The notes under the pieces: model-generated
Seen by the model: only the letters and a program-made list of their open reading frames with translations
Told to the model about the DNA's origin: nothing
Databases searched by the model: none
Made by a program: the position numbers and the translations under genes
Source: Manihot esculenta
Lineage: Eukaryota; Streptophyta; Magnoliopsida; Malpighiales; Euphorbiaceae
NCBI RefSeq assembly: GCF_001659605.2
Contig: NC_035168.2
Span: 10,949,516-11,013,515, forward strand
Direction of reading: 5' to 3'
Length of the DNA stretch: 64,000 nucleotides
Shown here: in pieces, positions 9,785-20,211 of the stretch
Numbering within the stretch: position 1 is the first letter of the stretch
Layout of the letters: each line of letters starts with the position of its first letter

Positions 9785-12184
9785 TTCATCCCCCCTTTAA
9801 GAACATTCGTCCCCGAATGTTCAAACAAACAGGCGCATGCATATACACAACATAAGCACAATCATAACAACACATAAACTCTAATCTATAAAGAAACACG
9901 GTATTACTGGAGTAGGAACTCTCAGTCTCCCTGGTGCACTTTTCATCTTAAGGTGATTCTAAGGGACTTTCACCATCGAGATTTCCTTGTTTCCACACTT
10001 TCTAACTTGTGTGTCTGCGGTCCGTACTAACTGCTCAACATAGGTGAGATCCTTTATGATCTCCACCTCTGGTTCTTTCCAGAACCTCACTCGGACCCGA
10101 CACGAACTCGTATACCGTGGAAACATGGAAAAATGGATGGAGCTCTTCCTTTGAAGTAGGTAAATCTAACTCGTGGAATACATTCCCAATCCTTTGCAGG
10201 ATTTCAAGGGTCCAATATATTTGAGAGCTAATTTACCTTTTTTTGCCCATAACGAATCATCCTCTCTTTAGGAGACACCTCCAGCAAACCTCAACATGCT
10301 TCCGCTGCGCACTCTGACAAAACTCTTCTCGCTTCTGAAACCTTACATGCCTCTTGCGGACAACTTCATAACTCTCATGCTGACTCACAACAGTTCTGAT
10401 TCTTCTCATTCTTTGGTTACTGATCTTCTTCTTACTGCACTAAGGGATGGGATGGCTGCCAAGTGGTTTCCGGTTGAAGGCATCTATTGAAATATCTGCC
10501 TCAGCCGAGAATACTGAACCTTGGAGTCATTAACACTACGCAGTTTTTACCCATCTCCTCTGCCACCGGTTCTTCCCCCTTGACTCAAGATGTATTGCAA
10601 GCTCTTTCGACCCGTAAGGATCTACCATCATACCTTATACAGGCATCGCCTCCACATCTTGAGTGCAAAGATTATCATCGCCATCTCTAGATCATGTGTA
10701 AGATGATTCAACTCATGCTTCTTTAGCTACTTAGAAGCATAAGCAATCATCCAACCACTTTACGTTAACACACAATCTAGTTCCACTCGAAACGCATCAC
10801 AGGACACTGTGACATCTTCATTACTGGCGGACAGAGCCACCACTGGTACTGACATCAACATTTCCTTCGGCTCTTCAGAGCCTTCTTCACACTGAGTAGA
10901 CCACACAATCCTCTGGTTCTTCTTGATCCATCTGGTCATAGGAGCGGCAACTCTAGGGAAGTCCTGGATGAACTTTCCAGTAGGTAACCGGCCCACCCCA
11001 AGGAGCTCTTGATCTTTGACACGATAATGGGCCTGGGCTAGTCAGCTACAACTTTAACTTTCTCGGGTCTACCTCACTTTTCTCTTCGTTCCCGACATAT
11101 CATGACCCAAGAAAGGTATGCTCCTCGACCAAAACTCACATTTGGAGAACTAGGCATCCAAGCCATGTTCTCTCAGGATCTGCAATCCTGATTTCAGATA
11201 ATGGACAAACTTCTCTGTATTTCTGGAATTCACTGAGGTACCATCAATACAGATAATAACGGAGTGGTCCAGAAACCAACTGAAACTTTGCTTATGAGAT
11301 CCATGAATGCTGTAGGGGCGTTCATTAACCCGAACGACATTCCTAGAAACTCATAGTGCCCATATCTGGCTCTAAACACTGCTCTCTGAACATCTTCTTC
11401 CTTGATCTTAACTGATAGTACCTGGACTTCAGATCTATCTTGGAAAGGCAATCAGCTCCTGCTAACTGGCTTAAATAGATCGTCGATCCAAGGTAACAAA
11501 TACTTATTCTGGGTAGTGACTTTGTTCAACGACTTGTAGTCGATACAAAGTCCTAGGGATCCATCCTTCAACCTCGTAACAACACTGGAACACCCCAAGG
11601 TGAGGTGCTCAATTAGATGGGAACCCTTGTCTACCAACTCTTGCAACTGATCCTTACAACTCTTTTAACTCCGATGATACCATCCTGTGGGGAGGGATAG
11701 AGATTGGTCCAATTCCATGCATTACTTCTATTTTGAACTCTATCACCCTGACAGGCGGTAGTCCTGGGAACTCGTCTGGGGAAACATCTAAGAACTTTTC
11801 TGATTACGGGCACTGAGGCGGCTCCCTGACCTGACTGCTATACACTCTCACATAAACTAGGAACCCCTGACAACCTCTCCTGAGCAACATACGAGCCTAT
11901 AAGGCTGATAACAAACCTATAGGTATCCCTACTCTGTCCTCTCTAAGGACTACCTCTGATCCATCCTGACCTCTGAACTTGACTACCTTGTCTCTGCAGA
12001 CTTAGGTAGTACCACTAGTAGAAGAACCAATCCAACCCTAGAATGACATCAAACAGTCAAATCTAGAACCGTTAGACCAGCTGGAAGGCATCTACTCACA
12101 ACATACTCTGAACTATACCGGCAGACTGACTCTACCACTGATGGATCACACTTGGGTCCACCGACCCAAAGGGGATACTCTAAC
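9785..12184 (-). pseudogene. Element E pol, decayed
   Basis: The region resembles the Tekay-3 pol at 54235-57600. Recognisable pieces on the minus strand are the chromodomain and C-terminal tail (9880-10140), a degraded integrase tail (10260-10450) and an RNase H tether (10500-10760) after most of integrase has been lost. RNase H/connection follows at 10760-11050, RT with FLGMSFGLMNAPTAFMDL (11230-11450) and LCIDYKSLNKVTTQNKYLL (11452-11646), and a protease tail with CDPSVVESVCRYS (12049-12184). Many stops and frameshifts are present. The inverted repeat GAACATTCG/CGAATGTTC sits at 9801-9822 beside the polypurine tract. Confidence 0.85.
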
Positions 12185-12876
12185 TGTAATACCCGACTAG
12201 ACTCCGGTATCGGAATTCCTACCGTCCGGTGGAATCTAAGATGTCGGAAGCCTCTAGTAGGGTAGAAACATGTTTTCATAAAATGTTTTAACGTATTTCA
12301 TGGTTTTAAGTAAAATGAAAATGAGTTTTTGCATTAAAACAACCTTGGAGGAAAACTCAGGTTTGGCCGCCGAACCTCAAGTTCGGCCGCCGAACATGCA
12401 TGCCTTCGGGAGCGCCTTTAGGCCCCCGAAAGCATAAGTGAGGGAAGTCCAGGTTCGGCCGCCGAACATGGCATGCATGCGGAGGCACATTCGGCCCCCG
12501 AACGTGGCCTGGCCAGCCACTATAAAAGGGTCCCTTAGCCGAAAACGGGCGAGCTTTTCCCCATTTTCAGCCAAGCTGAGCTTTCCGCCGCCCCTCACCG
12601 ATCTTTAATGTTTTTCCTCTAGATCTTTCAAGTTTTTCACTTGTTTTAACTTCGTTTTGAAGATTTGAGCTTTTGAGCAAAGTTTTGGAGCTTTGAGGTT
12701 CAAGAACTCGAATCTCTTCCAACTCCAAGTTTGGTCGCCTCTACTCTCGATCTTCAAGAGGTAAGAGTCGATCTCTAGCTTATAGTATGTTTTAAGTAAG
12801 TTTTATGAAGTTCATGGGGGTAGAATGCATGTTTAGCTCATAGTTAGGTTTATGGGTTTTGTATGTGTTTTTGAGC
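12185..12876 (+). repeat. Plus-strand Tekay LTR, 5' part only
   Basis: It starts TGTAATACCCGACTAG at 12185 inside the protease pseudogene of element E. It holds GCC-box-like palindromes (12365-12510), a TATA box and a splice-donor-like CAAGAGGTAAG near 12756-12766. At 12877 it is cut by the start of element F. With F's LTR (12877-15231, opposite strand) it forms an inverted pair of U3 regions. Confidence 0.85.
12521..12528 (+). promoter_or_regulatory. TATA box of a Tekay LTR
   Basis: TATAAAAG follows GGCCTGGCCAGCCAC, a context repeated at 44221 (plus strand) and, inverted, at 14866-14873 and 53869-53876. The equivalent position in the solo LTR at 46986 reads TATCAAAG. This conservation supports a core promoter. 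Confidence 0.75.
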
Positions 12877-15231
12877 TGTAACGACCCGGAAATCCGGACC
12901 GCTACCGGCGCTAGGATTCAGGTCGGCTTAAGGCCGCCAGAACCCGTAGCAAGCCAAACATACATCCGGTGAACCTGTTTAATCCCATACATGGTCAACA
13001 ACATACATAAAAATTTAAAAACTTTTCTTCCATTCAAACATTTCTTTGCCAAGCCTAGCCTGTGCATGCACAAACATAACATAAACCTCTCATTGGAGTC
13101 CTCATCAAATACTCCAATGGGGTAACATAACATAACATAGGCTTGGAATACATAAGCATCATAAAAACATTATACCTCATACAAGACCATGTGTACAGGG
13201 AATACAATAGACTCTAGTCAAGCACATTATCAAACTTACATTACATTACATCTCATACTTTTACATTACCAACAAACCATGTCCACAGCTAAGCTATTAC
13301 ATAAACTTCTCTTACTCTGCTGACTTCTCTATCTACTCTGCACCTGCAAGACTGGGGTTAGGGGAGAGGGGGTGAGCTATAAAGCCCAATGAGCAAAAAC
13401 TAAAAACATTTGTTTTAATTCCTCCATTTTTAGGTATATTATTATTCATTTTACTATTTTTATTATTATTATTATATTTTATCATTTTATTTAACTTTTT
13501 CTTTCTTTTTCTTATTCATGCTTTCATGAAATGCAACACATCACAGCTAATCACATAAAGGATGGTATTGTCACCATTAGTCCTCAACATCTCCAAATGC
13601 CAGGGGCGTAGAATGGGCCTCACTGGTCTTTCTCTTACATAACATAACATTCTAAAGTGCCAGGGGCGTAGAATGGGCCTCGCTGGTCTTTCTCTTACAT
13701 AGTGCCAGGGGAGTAGAATGGGCCTCGCTGGTCTTCCATAACATATCATCATAACATAACATCAGAGGACTATGGATCACCCAACAACCATCCACATCAA
13801 CATCAATTTATGCAATGCAGCATATTCGTGAATTCTAATGCAAACATCCTGAAATATTGCATGGCATAATGGTGCATGGGCAATGCTTTATGATTCATTC
13901 ATTTATTCATTTACTTGACTTTAAAACTTAAGGGGATTGTTCTACTCACCTGGTGACTGAAGCTTTAACAACGAACTCTGAACGACTATCTCACAACCGG
14001 GGGTCTCGGTTCCTCGGGTCCGAACCTACACAGGTGGACTCAAATGAGGCACCAAACAACAAGAACATAACTCTAAACATACCCCCAAAAACCTCCTAAA
14101 AACACCTCAAAACACTCTTAGGAAGCATGCAAGAAAAGGCTGGACAGGGCACTTTCGGCGGCACCTTCGGCGGCCGGAAGTCCCTCCAGAGCCGAAAGTC
14201 AGGCAAGTTCGGCGGCACCTTCGGCGGCCGAAACTCCCAGACAGAGGCGAAACTCATGCATGTTCGGCGGCACCTTCGGCGGCCTAAAGCTGCCTCTTAA
14301 GCCATGTTCGGCGGCCGAAACTCCCTTCGGCTGCCGAACCTGGTTTCTGCCAAAGGGCAGAAACTTGGCTCCCTTAAGCACATTTGCCTCCCAACTCTCA
14401 AATCATGCATAAACTTGTTCTAAAACATGCATAAACACCATACATCACACCTAGGGGTCTCAAACTATCAAATACCCCAACTACAACACTTCAACACACA
14501 CACAAACAACATACATTGTTCATCAAAACATCAAAACCCATAAACTTATCAACAAGCCTAAACATGCATCTCTACCCATAAAACAACTTAAAACTTGTTT
14601 AAATCATACTTTGAGTTTAAGATCGGCTCTTACCTCTTGAAGATCGAGGGTTGAGGAGATCTAAACTTGGAGATGGGAGAAGTTCCAACTTTTGGTCTCC
14701 AAGCTCCAAAACTCGTTCTAAGCTCAAAGATCTTCAAAACCAAAGTTATAAACTTGTAAAGATCATGGAAAAAGGAAGGAAAAACTCAAGATTGGGGAAG
14801 GATGGCGGAATGCTCACCTTGGCCGAAATGGGGAGAAAAACTCGCCCATTTTCGGCTAAGGGACCCTTTTATAGGTGGCTGGCCAGACCACGTTCGGGGG
14901 CCGAATGTGCCTCCGCATCCATGCAATGTTCGGCGGCTGAACTTGACTTTCGGCGGCCGAACCTGAACTTCCCTAACTCATGCTTTCGGGGGCCTATCGT
15001 GCCTCCAAAACGCATGCATGTTCGGCGGCCGAACTTGACTTTCGGCGGCCGAACCTGGGTTTTCCTCCAAAGACTTTTCATGCAAAAACTCATTTGATTT
15101 TCATACTTAAAACCATGAAATGCTTTAAAACATTTTATGAAAACATGTTTCTACCCTACTAGAGGCTTCCGACATCCGAGATTCCACCAGACGGTAGGAA
15201 TTCCGATACCAGAGTCTAGCCGGGTATTACA
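12877..15231 (-). repeat. Element F 3' LTR (2,355 bp)
   Basis: Its termini are TGTAACGACCC and GGGTATTACA. On the minus strand it has a TATA box (14866-14873), GCC-box-like palindromes at 14150-14345 and 14890-15060, and three stem-loop units with CCAGGGGCGTAGAATGGGCC at about 13595-13735. The short native palindrome TTTCTGCCAAAGGGCAGAAA is at 14342-14361. A plain AT-rich stretch (13410-13510) holds nothing recognisable. Confidence 0.9.
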
Positions 15232-15247
15232 TTCTCCCCCCCCTTAA

Positions 15248-15269
15248 GAACATTCGTCCCCGAATGTTC
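15248..15269. promoter_or_regulatory. Inverted repeat beside the polypurine tract (element F)
   Basis: GAACATTCG and CGAATGTTC form a perfect 9-bp stem with a 4-nt loop, immediately on the internal side of the polypurine tract. The same structure is at 9801-9822, 43919-43940 and 54250-54271, and imperfect at 25191-25212. Confidence 0.8.
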
Positions 15270-15339
15270 ACCAATCAACACATAACATGGCAAACATATA
15301 ACATACATATATAGCACATCAACACATAGGGATCTAACC

Positions 15340-15514
15340 TTAAAAGAGATGAGGGTACTGCTGGAGCATAGACTCTCGTGTCTCCCAAGTGCATTCTTCC
15401 AAGTTGTGGTGGTTCCACAGGACTTTCACTATTGGGATTTCCTTGTTTCTTAACTTTCTGATATGGGTGTCTATGATCCGCACTGGCTGTTCAACATAGG
15501 TGAGATCCTCTTGG
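15340..15514 (-). pseudogene. Element F pol C-terminus (chromodomain)
   Basis: The translation includes [30 protein letters not shown] and the terminal MLQQYPHLF, the chromodomain end shared by the Tekay copies here. Chromodomains are thought to direct integration to modified heterochromatin. Only about 55 codons remain; upstream codons are replaced at 15515 by LTR B sequence, so the Met of the reading frame is artificial. Confidence 0.88.
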
Positions 15515-15610
15515 AAACCTAACATACATCCTGTATACCTGTTAAATCCCATACATGATCAAACATATACATAAAAATTTAAACTTTTTCTTTTCATTCA
15601 CCAAGCTTAA
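15515..15610 (-). repeat. Second copy of the LTR B 3'-end piece
   Basis: This repeats 7153-7248 at an offset of 8,362 bp, ending in the same CTTAA (15606-15610). It joins the element F chromodomain at 15514/15515 with little or no homology. Confidence 0.9.
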
Positions 15611-17783
15611 TGTAACGACCCGGAAATCCGGACCGCTACCGGCGCTAGGATCCAGATCGGCTTAAGGCCGCCGGGACCCGTAGCAAGCCTAACATACATC
15701 CTGTACATCTGGTATAATCCCAAACATGATCAAACATAAACATAAAAGCTGTAAGACATAAAATTTGTGAACTTTTTCTTTCTTTCATACACCAAGCTTA
15801 ACCCGTGCATGCACAAACTCATAATCATAAATCCCAACACTAGAGTTCTCATCATCAACTCTAATGGGGCAACATAAAATAAGCTTGGTTTTCTTGCCTC
15901 ATTAAAGACATACATAAGGACCATATACAAGGGATTAACCACACTTCTAAGGCAAAGCACAACTCTATCTATTACATTACATTGATTTCCATCATAACAT
16001 TTTACATTTCATTACATATCTGAACCTTACATCATGTCCACTACTAATCTATTACAAGAGTCTGACCATAGACATAACCTGCTGATCTTCTGACTATCTC
16101 TGACCCTGCAAACCTGGGGTTAGGGGAGAGGGGTGAGCTATAAAGCCCAGTGTGCGGAAACCATACTCGCAAACCAGTTCATTTACAAATATGCCATCAT
16201 GGAATGCATCACATCACAAACATAACACATCAAGGATGAACTTGTCACCTTTAGCCCTCTACATATCGAAATATGTCCAACTATGCCAGGGGCGGTTAGG
16301 CCTCACCTGGGCTTCCTTTACTAGCTCATATCATAACATGTCCAACTATACCAGGGGCGATTAGGCCACACCTGGACTTTCCTTACACATACATAATGCC
16401 AGGGGCGATTAGGCCACACCTGGGCTTTCTATCTCATACCATGTCATCTCATATCGCATTATCTCATCTCATACTGAGGGCTAAGGATCATCCAATATCC
16501 ATCCACATCAACAACATATTATGCAATGCATCATATTCGTGGATTCTAATGCAAAACAACCTAATACATATCATGGCATTTTATGATGCATGAATCATGC
16601 TCTAGAATCATTTAATTTCTTATATTAAAACATTAAGTTTAGTTCCACTCACCTCAGGCAGACGCTGGACTAACTCTGCAACTGCTATCACTGATGGCCT
16701 CCTCGGTCCCTCGGGTCCGATCCTACATAGGTGGACTCGAATGAGGTGCCGAACATACTCTAAACAACTCATAAACAACTCCCCAAAAAAACCCTAAAAC
16801 ATCATAGAGACATGCATAGAAAACACCCAAGAAAAGGCTGGACAGGGCACTTTCGGCGGCACTTTCGACGGCCGAAGATCCCTTCCAGAGACGAAAGTCA
16901 TGCAGGTTCGGAGGCTCCTTCGGCGGCCGAACCCTTTCTCCAGAGACGAAAGTCATGCACTTTCGGTGGCCGAACATCACCTTCGGCGGTCGAAAGTCTG
17001 CTTCAGCTCTGAAACACAACTTTCGGGGGCAAGGTTTGGCGGCCAATTCATGCATCCATAGGCATGTTCGGCGGCCGAAACCACCTTCGACGGCCGAACC
17101 TGAGTTCTTCCAGAACTCAGCCCTTGTGCATACAAGCCTCCCAAACCCCCAAAACAAGCATCCAACCTTTTAAAACATGCATAAACTTCTCAAAACCATT
17201 CATAAACCCTTAGTCATGCATAAAGGAGCTTAACAACTAGATTAAACCCCAAAAACACATCAAAAGCATACATAGATAGTTTATGACCCACATAGGCCAA
17301 AACCATCAAAACAACCCATAATCTCACTAGCTCTTTCCCAATCATGCATACACTCTCCCACATGCATAAACCAGCTCAAACCTTCAACATAGCATCACAT
17401 AAACACACTTTGGGTACAAAACCCACATAAACCCTAACATGCATATCTACCCATACTCAACCATCAAAACATCATCAAACTTGCTTAAAACTTCTTTAAA
17501 ACACTAGGAAGGCAAAGATCTACACTTACCTCTTGAAGACCGAGGGGTGGTGCGATCCCTAACTCGGAGGTGTGGAGGATCCAAGCTCCAAAAGCCTCCA
17601 AGCTCCAAAACTCCTTTTAAAGCTTCAAAACTTCAAAAACAGGGTAGATCTTATGAAAACTTGAAGGATGGGTAGAGAAAAACATGAAAATGACCAAAGG
17701 AGGACCAAGACTCACCTGAGCTCGAGAATGGGGAGAAAACTCGCCCATTTCCTATCTGAGGGCTCTTTATAGGTGGCCTGCTG
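15611..17783 (-). repeat. Solo LTR of element E, left part
   Basis: This is near-identical to 7249-9421. It is interrupted at 17784 by Tekay-1 and resumes at 27436. Together the two parts make 2,536 bp, exactly the length of the element E LTR, and CTTAA flanks both ends (15606-15610 and 27799-27803), so it is a true solo LTR. TGCTG at 17779-17783 is the left target duplication of Tekay-1. Confidence 0.92.
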
Positions 17784-18314
17784 TGTAATACCCGGCTAGA
17801 ATCCGGCACCGGAATTCCTATTGTCTGGTGGAATTCGGGGTGTTGGGACTCTATCTAAGGGTAGGAGTTATGTTTACCCAAGTAATGTGATTTGTGTTGA
17901 TGTGGTAGAATACTTGAAGTGAGTTTTGAGTTGAAATTGACCTAAGGCAGTTGAGCCAAGTTCGGCCGCCGAAGGTAAGTTCGGCCGCCGAAAGTGTTCG
18001 GCTTCCAAAGGGAAGTTCGGCCCCCGAAGGTTGCATGAGTTTGCATGCGATTGGGCAGCCGAAGCTGAGTTGGCTAGTGAGCTGAGTCATGTTTGTTTTG
18101 ACAAGTGTTGGCCTCAGATTCTTGCCATGGAATGACCACGTCTCTTATGACTCATCTGTACATGTTTTTGGTCGTTCTCACAGCAGTTTGAGGTGCTTGC
18201 AAAGGTATTGAGAGTTGAGAGAAACAAAAGTTACGTTTTTGAGATTTTGAGAGTTTGAAGAGAGGTTGCTCTATTTTTCATGTGTTCAGTGTGTGTCTCT
18301 TCCTGTTTCCAGAG

Positions 18315-19523
18315 GTAAGGGCAGTTTTAGACCCTGTTTATGTGTTTTGCTGAAGGGTTTATGTGGGGATAAAGGAAGGAGATGCATGCTTAGGTTTTTA
18401 ATGGTCGTTTTGATGTTTTATGCATGTATACATGTGTATATGTTATGTTTGTTTTGTTGTTTGGGGTTATTAGCTAGTCTTGGACCCCTGTGAGCATATA
18501 CATGAGTCTATGTATGTTGAGGAGGTGAAGTTTGCATGGTTTGAGAAGTTGAAGGAAAGAAGGAGATGGTTTGCCGTTGAAACTGAGTTCTGGATGAACT
18601 CAGGTTCGGCAGCCGAAAGTTCATTCGGCCGCCGAACCTCTTGCATGGTGGCTTAGGCTGCCACAGCTTGCCCCCGAGTGTTTTTGCATGTTCGGCTCTG
18701 TTTGGGGGATTCGGCCGCCGAAGGTGCCGCCGAAGGTGCTTGAGTTTCGTCTCTGGAGAGGACATTCGGCCGCCGAACCTGCCGCCGAAAGTGTCCTGTC
18801 CAGCTTTCTTTTGCATGCTTTGCATGGATAGTTAAGTGAGTGTCAGGGGATTCTTGGGGAGTTTAATAGAGGTATTAATAAGATAGTTTGGTCCCTCATT
18901 TGAGTCTATCTGTATAGGTACAGACCAGAGGAACCAGAGAGAGCAGCAGTGAGTACTGCTCCAGAGTTTCAGAGCCTGCAGAGTCAGTCAGTCCAGATAG
19001 CCAGAGGTGAGTGGAACTACACTTAATGCTTTTAAATTGACCAAATGACATGTTTTTAGCATCTCGCATGCATCATGATGATACCATAGGGTGATTGCAT
19101 TAGTATCCACGAATATGTTGCATTGCATTGTTATTTGATGATGTGAGTAAATGCTGAATGATCCAATAGTCACAGACAGGAAGACCAGGAGCCTTTGACT
19201 ACGCCCTGGCACGTATAGCAAAGTCCAGGAGCCTTTGACTACGCCCTGGCAGGTATAGCAAAGTCCAGGAGCCTTTGACTACGCCCTGGCAATGGTAAGT
19301 ACACAGGTGTTATATACACATATACATATATGACAGGAAGACCAGGTGCTCGATTCTACGCCCTGGCACAGAGTTACTGGGACTATGTGGTGACAGGTTT
19401 ACTCTTGATGTGGCTTGTCTGTGATATGGTGCATTCCATGAGATCATATTTTACTGAGATGTTTTACTGTTCTACTCACTGGGCTATAGAGCTCATCCCA
19501 CTCCCTTAACCCCAGTTTTGCAG
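18315..19523 (+). promoter_or_regulatory. Putative two-intron leader inside the LTR
   Basis: Donor-like AGAG|GTAAGG begins an intron at 18315 and acceptor-like TCTGTATAG ends at 18917. A second donor CCAGAG|GTGAGT begins at 19017 and the acceptor TTTTGCAG ends at 19523. The same four signals lie in the same order in the diverged solo LTR at 46986-49180. Splicing is inferred only. Confidence 0.4.
19180..19370 (+). repeat. Tandem stem-loop repeats in the Tekay-1 5' LTR
   Basis: Three units of about 50 bp contain CCAGGAGCCTTTGACTACG followed by CCCTGG, and a fourth, diverged unit reads CCAGGTGCTCGATTCTACG then CCCTGG. In each unit CCAGG and CCTGG are complementary and can close a stem. Repeated in the 3' LTR at 26624-26814. 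Confidence 0.85.
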
Positions 19524-19989
19524 GTTCAGTATTCAGTATTCAGTATTCAGTGTACAGTGTACAGGGACAGTCCAGCAGAGTACAAGAAAAGTAAAGAGAT
19601 CTGTAATAGCTTAGAGTGGACATGTAATATTAAAGAAATGTAATAGTTGTTGCTTGACCTAGTGATGTATGTGTTGTACATGATCTGTATATGTATATAT
19701 GTTTTTCTGTATGTGAAAACCAGGCTTAACAAGTATGAGTGAACCCATCTAGAGCAAGCTCTAGTCAGGGATACAGAGTACAGAGTACATGAGTACAGAG
19801 TACAGAGATAGTGCATGCACAGGTTAAGCCTTGGTTCAGAAAAGAGTTTTATTTTCACAGAAAATGTATGATCATGTATGAGGTTTACAGGTACACAGAG
19901 AGTATAGCAGGCTTGCTACGGGTTCTGGCGGCCTTAAGCCGACCTGAATCCTAGCGCCGGTGACGGTCCATTTTGGGGTCGTTACAGAT

Positions 19990-20001
19990 TGGTATCAGAG
20001 C
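19990..20001 (+). other. Tekay-1 primer binding site (initiator Met tRNA)
   Basis: TGGTATCAGAGC, complementary to the 3' end of plant initiator Met tRNA, lies three bases after the LTR end. Confidence 0.92.
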
Positions 20002-20211
20002 CCTAGGTTCACATGATCGGACCTATAGAGTCAGTGTTGGGCTCAGACAGGTTAGAAGTGGTCAAGCACAATAGGGAATCATGTCCACTAGGATAGGGTC
20101 TTGAGTCCTATCTGCTATGATATGCCATGAGTGTTGTATGTGTATGATTGATATGTGATGTTTATGTGCTAAAGTGGTATGTTATATGTTGTGTTTCCAG
20201 AGAGAGTAAAG

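Larger units (their letters stand above)
7249..12184 (-). mobile_element. Tekay-type element E, partial
   Basis: A complete 2,536-bp LTR (7249-9784) is followed by the polypurine tract and a decayed pol running from chromodomain to protease on the minus strand. At 12185 the protease region is broken by a plus-strand LTR, and the remaining gag half and 5' LTR are not present. The left flank CTTAA (7244-7248) is the target duplication, shown by the solo-LTR copy at 15611, which has CTTAA on both sides. Confidence 0.85.
12877..15514 (-). mobile_element. Tekay-type element F, 3' end only
   Basis: A complete LTR (12877-15231) is followed by the polypurine tract, the PPT-side hairpin and the last codons of pol. 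The element stops abruptly at 15514, inside the chromodomain, where the sequence joins a copy of 7153 onward. The rest is not in the window. Confidence 0.85.
17784..19986 (+). repeat. Tekay-1 5' LTR
   Basis: Its termini are TGTAATACCCGGC and GGTCGTTACA. It holds GCC-box-like palindromes (17960-18010 and 18600-18800) and four stem-loop repeat units with CCAGG...CCCTGG (19180-19370). No clear TATA box is visible, unlike the other LTR subfamily. Splice-site-like signals are at 18315, 18917, 19017 and 19523. Confidence 0.95.

Noticed and set aside
10260..10500. Possible unrelated insertion inside element E pol.
   Set aside because: Closer reading aligns most of it with the integrase tail of Tekay-3 (54720-54850), so it is decayed pol with a small insertion.
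18266..18493. 75-residue frame repeated at 25710-25937 as a conserved gene.
   Set aside because: It repeats only because it lies in the two LTRs of Tekay-1; there is no independent evidence of coding.
19987..20001. tRNA gene at the TGGTATCAGAGC sites.
   Set aside because: Only the 3'-end complement is present, directly after an LTR, which is a primer binding site and not a tRNA gene.
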